From: Treponema sp.
Lineage (GTDB): Bacteria; Spirochaetota; Spirochaetia; Treponematales; Treponemataceae
Direction: 5' to 3'
NCBI GenBank assembly: GCA_018384055.1
Contig: JAHAZL010000090.1
Coordinates: forward strand, 1 to 51,029
Length of the DNA: 51,029 nt
Positions 1 to 5,898 of the stretch are shown here, piece after piece (within the stretch, counting starts at the first letter, position 1; every line of letters starts with the position of its first letter). The notes beneath the pieces were generated by a model. It ran no database searches and was not told the origin of the DNA. It worked only from the letters and a program-made list of their open reading frames with translations. Both the position numbers and the translations under genes were made by a program.

Positions 1-84
1 CTTTCCACCGAGGATGAGACGCATTGACTCGTCGCCTTCTGCATCACCGTCACCAAAGTAATAAACATATTTGGTCTTAGCCAT
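1..84 (-). CDS. ppdK: Pyruvate, phosphate dikinase, N-terminal fragment (runs off the left edge)
   Basis: Only the first 28 codons are in the window. The peptide begins MAKTKYVYYFGDGDAEGDES and continues to LGGK, which is the conserved opening of PPDK, the enzyme interconverting pyruvate and phosphoenolpyruvate with ATP and phosphate in glycolysis. The LGGKG motif of the nucleotide-binding domain would be completed just outside. The ATG at 84 is preceded by GGAGG at a normal distance and by a strong promoter at 116-144, which fixes the start. Identification rests on a short stretch but the motif is distinctive. Confidence 0.85.
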   Translation of the reverse strand, partial: MAKTKYVYYFGDGDAEGDESMRLILGGK

Positions 85-115
85 TAATGTCCTCCATATA
101 TATATGTAGCTAAAA

Positions 116-144
116 ATTATACAAGTATTTTTTTTTATCGTCAA
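116..144 (-). promoter_or_regulatory. Sigma-70 promoter of ppdK
   Basis: On the minus strand TTGACG (144-139) is separated by exactly 17 bases from TATAAT (121-116). Predicted transcription start is near 109, giving a leader of about 25 nt with GGAGG at 91-95. Confidence 0.75.
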
Positions 145-215
145 CAAAACTGCATTGAAATGACATTTTATAGAAATATAAAAAATACCCCAGAAAAAAA
201 TCAAAATATTTCATT

Positions 216-231
216 TGTTGGATTTCCAACA
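216..231. promoter_or_regulatory. Perfect palindrome, operator-like
   Basis: TGTTGGA-TT-TCCAACA is a perfect 7-2-7 inverted repeat in the AT-rich 420-bp space between the divergent ppdK and hsp20 genes, about 185 bp upstream of the sigma-54-like element. It could be an activator or repressor site, but no family is recognised. The rest of 145-410 shows only A/T-rich sequence. Confidence 0.35.
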
Positions 232-414
232 TTTAAAATAAGATGCATTATCACCGTTTGATTTTTTCCCATCGGGTATAATTGCCCCGGAATTTTTACC
301 TTTTTTTTCTCCATGTGTCAGAATGACTCACGGCTTTTTTTGAATCATGAAAACGCTTCTTCAACTCCCCGAAAAACAACAAATTTTAATAAAATTCCAC
401 ACATTTTTAGAAGT

Positions 415-430
415 TGGCACAATATATGCT
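415..430 (+). promoter_or_regulatory. Sigma-54 (-24/-12) promoter candidate of the small heat-shock gene
   Basis: TGGCAC-AATAT-ATGCT keeps GG (416-417) and GC (428-429) exactly 10 bases apart, as required for RpoN promoters. It is placed 75 bp upstream of the hsp20 ATG. One base departs from the TTGC consensus at the -12 element. Confidence 0.55.
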
Positions 431-504
431 TATTGTTAAGTGTAAGGCAGTAAACTTACTGAGCGCTTACAAAAAAACTTTATATAACCTTGGAGGGTTA
501 AATT

Positions 505-927
505 ATGAACGAACTTTCACTTTTGGATTCACTCTTTGGAAACGACGGATTTTCATTCCCAGCAGCCCGCAGCGCTTATATGGCACCAAAGGTTGATGTT
601 TTGCAGAAGAAAGACAGCTATATTCTTTCCATGGATCTCCCGGGAAAGACAGAAGACGATGTGGAAATCACGCTGAAGAACGATGTACTTACAATCGCCA
701 ATTCAGAAAAAAAGGCTGAAGAAAAGCCGGAAGAAAACAATGAAAATGAAATCTGGCTCATCCGCGAAAGAACGGCCCCTTCTTTGAAGTTTCGCAGAAC
801 CTTCACACTTCCAAAAGACATCGACCCTGCAAAAGTTACCGCAAATTTCAAGAACGGCGTACTTTCAATCGAAATCGGAAGGAAGGAGGAAGCACAGGAA
901 CAGAAAATCAAAATCCTTGCCGAATAG
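505..927 (+). CDS. Hsp20-family small heat-shock protein
   Basis: The 140-aa protein has an alpha-crystallin domain at about residues 28-135: a DLPG turn at the first strand, an ENDVLTI-like strand (LKNDVLTI), and the C-terminal GVLSIEI strand typical of Hsp20 proteins. Such proteins form oligomers that hold unfolded polypeptides in the cytoplasm. The ATG at 505 has TGGAGG upstream at 491-496, preferred over the out-of-frame ATG at 414. A -24/-12 promoter candidate precedes it and no CIRCE element is visible, so sigma-54 control is inferred. The gene stands alone; the next transcription signal (946) belongs to a small RNA candidate. Confidence 0.9.
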   Translation: MNELSLLDSLFGNDGFSFPAARSAYMAPKVDVLQKKDSYILSMDLPGKTEDDVEITLKNDVLTIANSEKKAEEKPEENNENEIWLIRERTAPSLKFRRTFTLPKDIDPAKVTANFKNGVLSIEIGRKEEAQEQKIKILAE

Positions 928-945
928 CGAAATATCTAAAATCGC

Positions 946-974
946 TTGACAGATGAAGGCTTTGGAAGTATATT
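946..974 (+). promoter_or_regulatory. Sigma-70 promoter of small RNA candidate 1
   Basis: TTGACA (946-951), 17 bases, TATATT (969-974). No open reading frame with a ribosome-binding site follows before the terminator ending at about 1066. Confidence 0.75.
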
Positions 975-980
975 GTAATC

Positions 981-1066
981 AGCTTATAAAGCTGATAAAA
1001 CTCTCTCCTTTAGTTCGGGAAACCGGACGGAATAGGCTTCGGTGAACGCTGAAGCCTATTTTCTTT
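981..1066 (+). ncRNA. Small RNA candidate 1 (about 86 nt)
   Basis: Transcription from the 946-974 promoter would start near 981 and stop at a strong intrinsic terminator. Structure seen by eye: a 5' hairpin around AGCTT-ATA-AAGCT (981-993), an unpaired linker CTCTCTCCTTTA (1001-1012), a six-pair hairpin GTTCGG/CCGGAC (1013-1028) closed by a GAAA tetraloop, and a ten-pair terminator AATAGGCTTC/GAAGCCTATT (1031-1060) followed by TTCTTTT. The linker resembles the anti-Shine-Dalgarno end of 16S rRNA, so base-pairing with mRNA ribosome-binding sites is inferred. The next plus-strand gene is over 2 kb away, so it is not a leader. Confidence 0.65.
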
Positions 1067-1181
1067 TATCTTGAACTGCTTGATTTCATAGGTGCTTAGA
1101 CACTATCTCTCAGAGGGCATTTTCATTTCACAAGGCTCCCTATGATGCACATTAACCAGGACTTTCTATAAAAAATCGTGA

Positions 1182-2393
1182 TTATAAAGACATGCCGATG
1201 GAGAATCGGCTATAGACCGTGGATTTTGTCGCATTGTAATAGATTCCAAAATTCATGGCAGGAATTGCAATCTGCTTCAGGTATAAAGTCGTACCAAAAC
1301 CAACGCCCTGGTTGAATTTGTATTCAGTGTCAAAGTCTTCAACCTTTACGCACTGGTAAACTCCGTACAATGAAAAAAGTCCAACCTTTGTTTTAAAAGT
1401 GGCATATTCAAATCCAGCAGATAATCCAACACCGCTTCTGGTTCCGAACTTTGTAGGAAGAATATTAACACCAAGCTGACTGTTTCCGACATAGGCAGAA
1501 TACGGAATGAACTTTGAATGAACTCCATTTGCATTGAAAACAAACCTGAGGTCATCGGTCAGCAAAGGCTGCTGAACAAGGATCCTTGGGGAGAAGATAT
1601 GCCAGATGTAGCAGTCGGTATAAATTACGCTTTCGTGTTTATATTCAAATGATTTTGTTGACATGAAAACGCCGTTCCAATCGGAAACATGAAATTTTAG
1701 GGAAGGTTCAAGATCAACATAGCGGTTGCTGCTTATATTACCTTTCTTTCTGGCATCAAAATCCTTGAAGCCAAAATTCGTTGACAATGATGCCAGAAAA
1801 TAATCCGTAAATATTTCGGTAAGAACAAGACCAATATTTCCGGAAAACATTTTGTAATCAATGCATTCATACTCATCAGTATTTACATATATCTGATTCT
1901 TCTTTCCAATGGAACCATACACAGAAAGTCCAGGAGCATGTCCCCTAGGAGGCTTTCCATACATAAAGATCGCGCGGTATTCCAATGCAGAAAAATACCC
2001 CCCGACAACAAAGGAATGCTTGAGGCCAAAGGCATTTGTGTCAAGCACAAAGGCACCGCCCATTGCACTTCCTTCCGAAACTGAAAATATAGGGAAAGGT
2101 ATGAAGGTTATCTTTTCCTTTACCTTTGCAGTAATTTCCACTCCGGCTTCTGATTCAGTCTGAACCAATTCTATTTCCGAAAAGATTTCTTCTTTCTGCA
2201 AGAGCGTTTCAAGTTCATGGATTGTCTTTTCGTCAGCTTCCTTCCGGATAAAACTTTTAATATCGCGCTGAAGGATGAAATCCTTAGTTTTTTTGAGACC
2301 TTCAAAATGAATTGCTGTAATCGGTGCTGCAAAAGAAAGGGCGGCACAAATGAAATTCAAGACCAATAAAAGCGATTTAACCCTTTTTTCCAT
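1182..2393 (-). CDS. Outer-membrane beta-barrel protein with one POTRA-like domain (Omp85/surface-antigen-like)
   Basis: The 403-aa protein starts MEKRVKSLLLVLNF, giving a clean signal peptide that ends near AAPI; the upstream in-frame methionine at 2528 would bury it, so 2393 is chosen, although no good ribosome-binding site is visible. Residues about 25-95 resemble a POTRA module (ITAIHFEGLKKTKDFIL..., then LETLLQKEEIFSEIELV). The rest is strand-rich with GGAFVLDTNAFGL and a final FSIGMSL strand, as in short Omp85-related proteins. Role: assembly or secretion through the outer membrane, inferred from fold only. It is a single-gene unit. Confidence 0.65.
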   Translation of the reverse strand: MEKRVKSLLLVLNFICAALSFAAPITAIHFEGLKKTKDFILQRDIKSFIRKEADEKTIHELETLLQKEEIFSEIELVQTESEAGVEITAKVKEKITFIPFPIFSVSEGSAMGGAFVLDTNAFGLKHSFVVGGYFSALEYRAIFMYGKPPRGHAPGLSVYGSIGKKNQIYVNTDEYECIDYKMFSGNIGLVLTEIFTDYFLASLSTNFGFKDFDARKKGNISSNRYVDLEPSLKFHVSDWNGVFMSTKSFEYKHESVIYTDCYIWHIFSPRILVQQPLLTDDLRFVFNANGVHSKFIPYSAYVGNSQLGVNILPTKFGTRSGVGLSAGFEYATFKTKVGLFSLYGVYQCVKVEDFDTEYKFNQGVGFGTTLYLKQIAIPAMNFGIYYNATKSTVYSRFSIGMSL

Positions 2394-2558
2394 GGTGACG
2401 AGTTTATAATATATATGAATATATATCAATTTATGAATGAAGAGATGGAACAAACTCTCACTGCATTCAGAAAATTGATACAAAATCCATTTTTTGTCAT
2501 TATTTGCAAAATACCGTAAAATCTGCAAAAGTTTTCACAAATCTTCTTTCAAAAAGTA

Positions 2559-2587
2559 TTGACTACGGCGAAAAAATACTGTATTTT
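2559..2587 (+). promoter_or_regulatory. Sigma-70 promoter of small RNA candidate 2
   Basis: TTGACT (2559-2564), 17 bases, TATTTT (2582-2587), with a terminator only about 75 bases further on. Confidence 0.65.
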
Positions 2588-2593
2588 ACAGTT

Positions 2594-2663
2594 AGCAGCT
2601 AAATTAAAAGTTTTTTCATAAATGGGATCGCTTATTTCCTCCTTAGGGCGATCCTTTTTTTTT
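2594..2663 (+). ncRNA. Small RNA candidate 2 (about 70 nt)
   Basis: Predicted start near 2594. The RNA has a short A/U-rich 5' part (2594-2622) and ends in an intrinsic terminator with stem GGATCGC/GCGATCC (2625-2631 with 2648-2654) and eight or more U residues. The 16-nt terminator loop contains TTTCCTCCTTAG, i.e. a perfect complement of AAGGAGG, so the loop could pair with ribosome-binding sites. No open reading frame is present, and the next gene (tRNA-Ala) has its own promoter at 2681-2709. Confidence 0.65.
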
Positions 2664-2680
2664 ACATTTTGAACTTTCCA

Positions 2681-2709
2681 TTGATTTTTTTTCCCCACAC
2701 TGATATATT
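2681..2709 (+). promoter_or_regulatory. Promoter of tRNA-Ala
   Basis: TTGATT (2681-2686), 17 bases, TATATT (2704-2709). The predicted start is about 6 nt before the mature tRNA. Confidence 0.7.
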
Positions 2710-2721
2710 GTTCCTATCCTT

Positions 2722-2795
2722 GGGGGTGTAGCTCACCTGGCTAGAGCGCTAGCATGGCATGCTAGAGGTAACGGGTTCAAGTCCCGTCATCTCCA
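2722..2795 (+). tRNA. tRNA-Ala (anticodon GGC)
   Basis: All arms fold: acceptor GGGGGTG/CATCTCC (2722-2728 with 2788-2794, two G-U pairs), D-arm GCTC/GAGC, anticodon stem CTAGC/GCTAG with loop ATGGCAT (anticodon GGC at 2756-2758, codon GCC), T-arm ACGGG-TTCAAGT-CCCGT, discriminator A at 2795. The 3' CCA is not encoded. An intrinsic terminator follows at 2805-2838. Confidence 0.93.
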
Positions 2796-2846
2796 TAGTA
2801 AATCAGAGGTTTTGCATTAAAGTGCAGGACCTCTTTTTGTTTTAAA
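2786..2846 (+). repeat. tRNA 3' flank, copy 1 of a ~60-bp direct repeat
   Basis: From the last base pairs of the tRNA-Ala T-arm through its terminator (stem AGAGGT/ACCTCT at 2805-2834, then T-rich) to GTTTTAAA. The same sequence recurs at 3014-3073 with a single A deleted. Confidence 0.9.
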
Positions 2847-3013
2847 GCAAACAAAAAGAAAAGGGACTTGAACCCGTTAGCGAAATGAGCGCCGAGCAGG
2901 TGCGAGGATGAGGCTGCATGGATGCGGCCGGAAGCGAATGTAGCCGGCCCGGAATGAGGAGCCATGGAGGGCGACGAATGCAGGGACGATTCAAGGAAAG
3001 CAAAGCTTTCTAC
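2847..3013. other. 167-bp insert between the two tRNA-flank repeats, carrying an inverted tRNA T-arm
   Basis: The insert contains GGGACTTGAACCCGTT (2863-2878), the exact reverse complement of 2770-2785 in the tRNA-Ala T-arm. Its continuation, AGCGCCGAGCAGGTG, loosely resembles the reverse complement of the D-arm side of the tRNA. The rest is unusually G-rich with repeated GAATG/GATG words, unlike its neighbours. A GAAAGC-AAA-GCTTTC hairpin (2995-3009 region) lies just before copy 2 of the repeat. A 62-codon minus-strand reading frame crosses it but shows no ribosome-binding site or family resemblance. Confidence 0.6.
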
Positions 3014-3073
3014 GTCATCTCCATAGTAATCAGAGGTTTTGCATTAAAGTGCAGGACCTCTTTTTGTTTTAAA
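3014..3073 (+). repeat. tRNA 3' flank, copy 2 of the ~60-bp direct repeat
   Basis: Repeats 2786-2846 including the GTCATCTCCA end of tRNA-Ala and its terminator, but without the tRNA body. It abuts the broken 5' end of an outer-membrane protein gene. Confidence 0.9.
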
Positions 3074-3074
3074 C

Positions 3075-3853
3075 GACAAGAAAAGTGAAATTAATGATGC
3101 ATCCATTACTGTAGTTGCAGGAGCAGATGATTTTGACGATCAGCATTTCGCCATCGATGGTTACATTGATGACTGGTATCTTGAATGGAGATTGTTCCAG
3201 CCTGTGACTATCGGCCTTCACGACAACATCTACTCCGAAGGTTCTGCCCTTCCAATCTCGACGACAAGAGCAAGTACATCAACCTTGGCTTGGGTGCAAT
3301 CTACACAGACGAATTATTCCAGATTGGATTTACTGTAAGCAATGTAAGCGACAGTGACGCTCGACTCATCGGAGCTACAGTTTCCTTCCCAAATCTTTTT
3401 GGCGCCCGTGAAGGACTCACAATCGGCGGAGGTTTCTCTAATGCAAAGGGAAAGGATGCAGGTTTTGAAGATCTTGTTTCAGTTCTTGGAAATGACTTTG
3501 GCGTTACAGGCGGAAGCCTCATCAACGCAAACATCTCCTATGAAAAAGATGCTTTCGGTGTTGTTGCAGAAAGCCTCTACAATGTAAAGGACGATGAAAG
3601 CGACTATGACTTCTATGCCGCTTGCAATGTCAGCGTCCCTGTTGCAGAAAAAATAGTTTTCACAGCAGGCGGTAAAGTTCTTGCAGACTTGAACTCCGAC
3701 ACAAAGGTTGCAAACAAGAATGCTTCCAGTGTTCTTTTCGGTGCTGAATACACATTCGACGAACACAACCAGGTGGGCGTTGAATTTGATTTCTTTACTT
3801 GCGACAAGACAAAGGCATTTGCAGTTCCAGTATTCTGGAAGTGGACAATGTAA
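3075..3853 (+). pseudogene. 5'-truncated, frameshifted outer-membrane beta-barrel protein
   Basis: The coding sequence has no start codon or signal peptide: it opens directly after repeat copy 2 with DKKSEINDASITVVAGADD and reads in one frame to SEGSALP (about 3250). It then continues one frame over from SNLDDKSKYINLGLGA to the stop at 3853. The C-terminal part is strand-rich (FGAREGLTIGGGFSNAKGKD, LFGAEYTFDEHNQVGVEFDFF) and ends in VFWKWTM, as in treponemal barrels. Both the missing 5' end and the internal frameshift point to a dead gene created by rearrangement at the tRNA flank. A terminator follows at 3875-3919. Confidence 0.75.
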
Positions 3854-3874
3854 GATTAAGGTGTTTTAAGTCCT

Positions 3875-3919
3875 GGCCGGCAATCTAGAGCCACCTCTTT
3901 TTTTCCGGTCTTTTTTTTT
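3875..3919 (+). terminator. Intrinsic terminator after the OMP pseudogene
   Basis: Stem GGCCGG (3875-3880) with CCGGTC (3905-3910), an inner AGAG/CTCT hairpin, then nine T residues (3911-3919). Confidence 0.6.
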
Positions 3920-3933
3920 GCCCTGAATTCCTA

Positions 3934-3939
3934 TATAAT
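3934..3939 (+). promoter_or_regulatory. -10 box just upstream of the flavin reductase start
   Basis: Perfect TATAAT with its last base nine nucleotides before the ATG, so the transcript would carry only 2-4 leader bases. No Shine-Dalgarno sequence is present. The -35 region (T-run) is weak. Confidence 0.5.
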
Positions 3940-3948
3940 TTTTTCATT

Positions 3949-4494
3949 ATGTTAAAGACAATTAAACCTGAATTACTTGCAGACAATGCCTTCAAGATGA
4001 TAGGCAAGGACTGGATGCTCATCAGCGCATGTACAAAGAAATATGACGAGGAAGGAAAGATCATCACCGGCCGCCCAAACACAATGACAGCAAGTTGGGG
4101 CGGAATCGGCGTTCTCTGGAACAAGAATGTTGCAACTATCTATCTTCGTCCTACACGCTATACAAAGGAAATCATTGATTCAACAGACAGCTTCTCCCTC
4201 AGCGTGCTTCCACAGAAATACAAGACAGCCTTGGATTACTGCGGTTCACATTCAGGACGCGACGAAGACAAGTTTCAGAAGACAAAGCTTGAAGTGGACT
4301 ACATGAACGGAACTCCATGGATCAAGCAGGCAAGAATCGTAATCTTCTGCAACAAGCTCTATGCCCAGGAATTCGATCCAAACTGCTTTGCCGACGAAAG
4401 GATCTGCAACCAGAACTACCGCAAGAATGACTTCCACACCATGTACATTGGCGAGATTACAAAGGTTATGGTTGAATCCAGGGACATTAAATAA
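3949..4494 (+). CDS. Flavin reductase-like (FMN-binding split barrel) protein
   Basis: The 181-aa cytoplasmic protein fits the flavin reductase/DIM6 family. Near the N-terminus the substrate-binding part reads NTMTASWGGIGVLW (about residues 44-57), followed by IYLRPTRYTKEIIDSTDSFSLSVLP, the usual FMN-binding barrel strand and turn. A GSHSGRDEDKF segment matches the later conserved GRD region. These proteins bind FMN and reduce flavins or small substrates; the substrate is not evident. The start has no ribosome-binding site and sits just below a -10 box. The next gene, a LuxR-type regulator, begins 8 nt after the stop, so both are likely co-transcribed. Confidence 0.8.
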   Translation: MLKTIKPELLADNAFKMIGKDWMLISACTKKYDEEGKIITGRPNTMTASWGGIGVLWNKNVATIYLRPTRYTKEIIDSTDSFSLSVLPQKYKTALDYCGSHSGRDEDKFQKTKLEVDYMNGTPWIKQARIVIFCNKLYAQEFDPNCFADERICNQNYRKNDFHTMYIGEITKVMVESRDIK

Positions 4495-4502
4495 ACTGAC
4501 CT

Positions 4503-5252
4503 ATGGAATCCATTGACAGGAAGATCTGGAAAAGGGCATCGACAATTGGACTCATATTTACTTCCGTTTGCCTTGTGATTTGTTTAATCCAGTATTATTG
4601 TGACCCTGAAGCAGACACATTTCAGAAAATTGTCCGCTTATCAATTCACTTTCTTGCAGTCAATTCCTTTCTCTTCCTGTTCTTTAATCCATTGTCCTTC
4701 AATATATACGCCTTTCTTTTCTATTTTTATGGCTGCGGAAATTTTCTGGACAATGGAAACATTCTTGGGGCCATCTGCATTTCGGCTTCACTTGTTTTTC
4801 TTGAAAATTCAGGCTTCCTGAAAAACCGGCGGAAATTAAAAATCCCGTGCCTTCTGATAATCCCCTTTTCCTGCATCATCGTACAGTACTTCCACACGGG
4901 AAAACTGATTTTCCTTCTTTCCGTATTTTACATACTTGGCTCGGTCTACATTTTATACCTGATATGGCTTCTCCTTGTTCCAAAGGTAGAGAGAGCCTAT
5001 TCCTCAAAATCAGAGAAAATCATCAGCAGGGAAAAATACACGGACCGTGACATTGAATTTCTTGAAAGGGTTCTTAAAGGGGAAAAATACAGCAAAATTG
5101 CTTCCCTCTACAATATTTCGGAAAGCTCTGTAAAAGCCCAGATGATAGAACTCTACCATCACCTGGGAGTCAACAGCCGCACGGAATTCCTAGCCTTCTG
5201 CAACGGCTGCACTTTTATTCTTGGAAATCCTGAAGAACAGAACAACGGCTAG
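4503..5252 (+). CDS. Membrane-bound LuxR-family transcriptional regulator
   Basis: The 249-aa protein has about five hydrophobic segments in residues 12-165 and a LuxR/GerE helix-turn-helix at about 177-235 (YTDRDIEFLERVLKGEKYSKIA, then SESSVKAQMIELYHHLGVNSR). There is no periplasmic sensor domain of note, so the membrane part itself may sense a signal such as membrane state or redox. It follows the flavin reductase gene by 8 nt. Its 3' end overlaps the convergent DJ-1 gene by 4 bp. The regulon is unknown; regulation of its own operon is a guess. Confidence 0.75.
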   Translation: MESIDRKIWKRASTIGLIFTSVCLVICLIQYYCDPEADTFQKIVRLSIHFLAVNSFLFLFFNPLSFNIYAFLFYFYGCGNFLDNGNILGAICISASLVFLENSGFLKNRRKLKIPCLLIIPFSCIIVQYFHTGKLIFLLSVFYILGSVYILYLIWLLLVPKVERAYSSKSEKIISREKYTDRDIEFLERVLKGEKYSKIASLYNISESSVKAQMIELYHHLGVNSRTEFLAFCNGCTFILGNPEEQNNG

Positions 5253-5821
5253 CGCTGAACTGTTCCCCTGCGGATTTCTTCTTTCTTTTCTTCACCACAA
5301 AGCTCTCGGATTATTTCCATTGCGAATTCTTCTGCAGTTCCGGCACCGCGGGAAGTAATCACGTTGTCCGAATGAACGAATGGTACATCCTTCACATGGT
5401 TTGACGCATGAACGCCTGCTTCGCCTTCCATGTCTGGATAGCAGGTCCATTTTCTTCCTTCAAGAGCTTTTGTCTTTGAAAGAACAAGGGCAGGAGCTGC
5501 ACAGATGGCACATACAAGTTTTCCTTCTTCATTCATTTTGTCGATGAGGGTAAGGGCCTGGGCACATTTGCTTACATTTACGGTTCCAGGCATTCCACCA
5601 GGAACAATTACTGCATCAGGAAGTTCTGCACATGAAGAAACATAGGTTTCCAGCGTCATGTCTGCAACTACAGTGATTTTACGGGCTCCTTCCACATTTC
5701 TTGATGCCGTTGCCGTTGCAACTGTTGTTACTTCTACACCTGCACGGCGGAGATAATCCACGGGAGTAAGGGCTTCTACTTCTTCAAACCCAGGTGCCAA
5801 AAAAACGATAACCTTTTTCAT
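5249..5821 (-). CDS. DJ-1/PfpI family protein
   Basis: The 190-aa protein carries the DJ-1 signature: Glu16 in GFEEVEA, the PGGMPG loop near 74-79, and the nucleophile-elbow cysteine Cys107 in CAICAAPAL, with HASNHV later. DJ-1/ThiJ proteins act as cysteine-dependent hydrolases, deglycases or chaperones under oxidative or carbonyl stress; which one applies cannot be told. The ATG at 5821 is preceded by GGAGG (about 5827-5831). It lies convergent to the LuxR gene with a 4-bp overlap. Confidence 0.88.
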   Translation of the reverse strand: MKKVIVFLAPGFEEVEALTPVDYLRRAGVEVTTVATATASRNVEGARKITVVADMTLETYVSSCAELPDAVIVPGGMPGTVNVSKCAQALTLIDKMNEEGKLVCAICAAPALVLSKTKALEGRKWTCYPDMEGEAGVHASNHVKDVPFVHSDNVITSRGAGTAEEFAMEIIRELCGEEKKEEIRRGTVQR

Positions 5822-5862
5822 AATTCCTCCATTCGGCTTTTATGCCCCAAATACAATCATTA

Positions 5863-5891
5863 TTGAAATTATACTATTAAAGGGATAAAAT
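5863..5891 (+). promoter_or_regulatory. Promoter placing transcription start at the ATG of the response regulator
   Basis: TTGAAA (5863-5868), exactly 17 bases, TAAAAT (5886-5891). The ATG is at 5899, seven bases below the -10 box, so the expected start site is the A of the ATG or one base before it. AGGG at 5881-5884 is too far away to serve as a ribosome-binding site. Confidence 0.65.
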
Positions 5892-5898
5892 TGTAATT

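Noticed and set aside
414..596. 60-codon plus-strand frame overlapping the start of hsp20
   Set aside because: It starts inside the -24/-12 promoter element, has no ribosome-binding site, and overlaps hsp20 out of frame.
2777..2965. 62-codon minus-strand reading frame across the tRNA flank insert
   Set aside because: It reads through the antisense of the tRNA T-arm and terminator, lacks a ribosome-binding site, and shows no family features. The frame is open because the insert is G-rich.
5857..5876. Alternative promoter with TATACT (5871-5876) for the response regulator
   Set aside because: The matching -35 is poor, while TTGAAA-17-TAAAAT at 5863-5891 fits better. The alternative would still give a leader without a ribosome-binding site.
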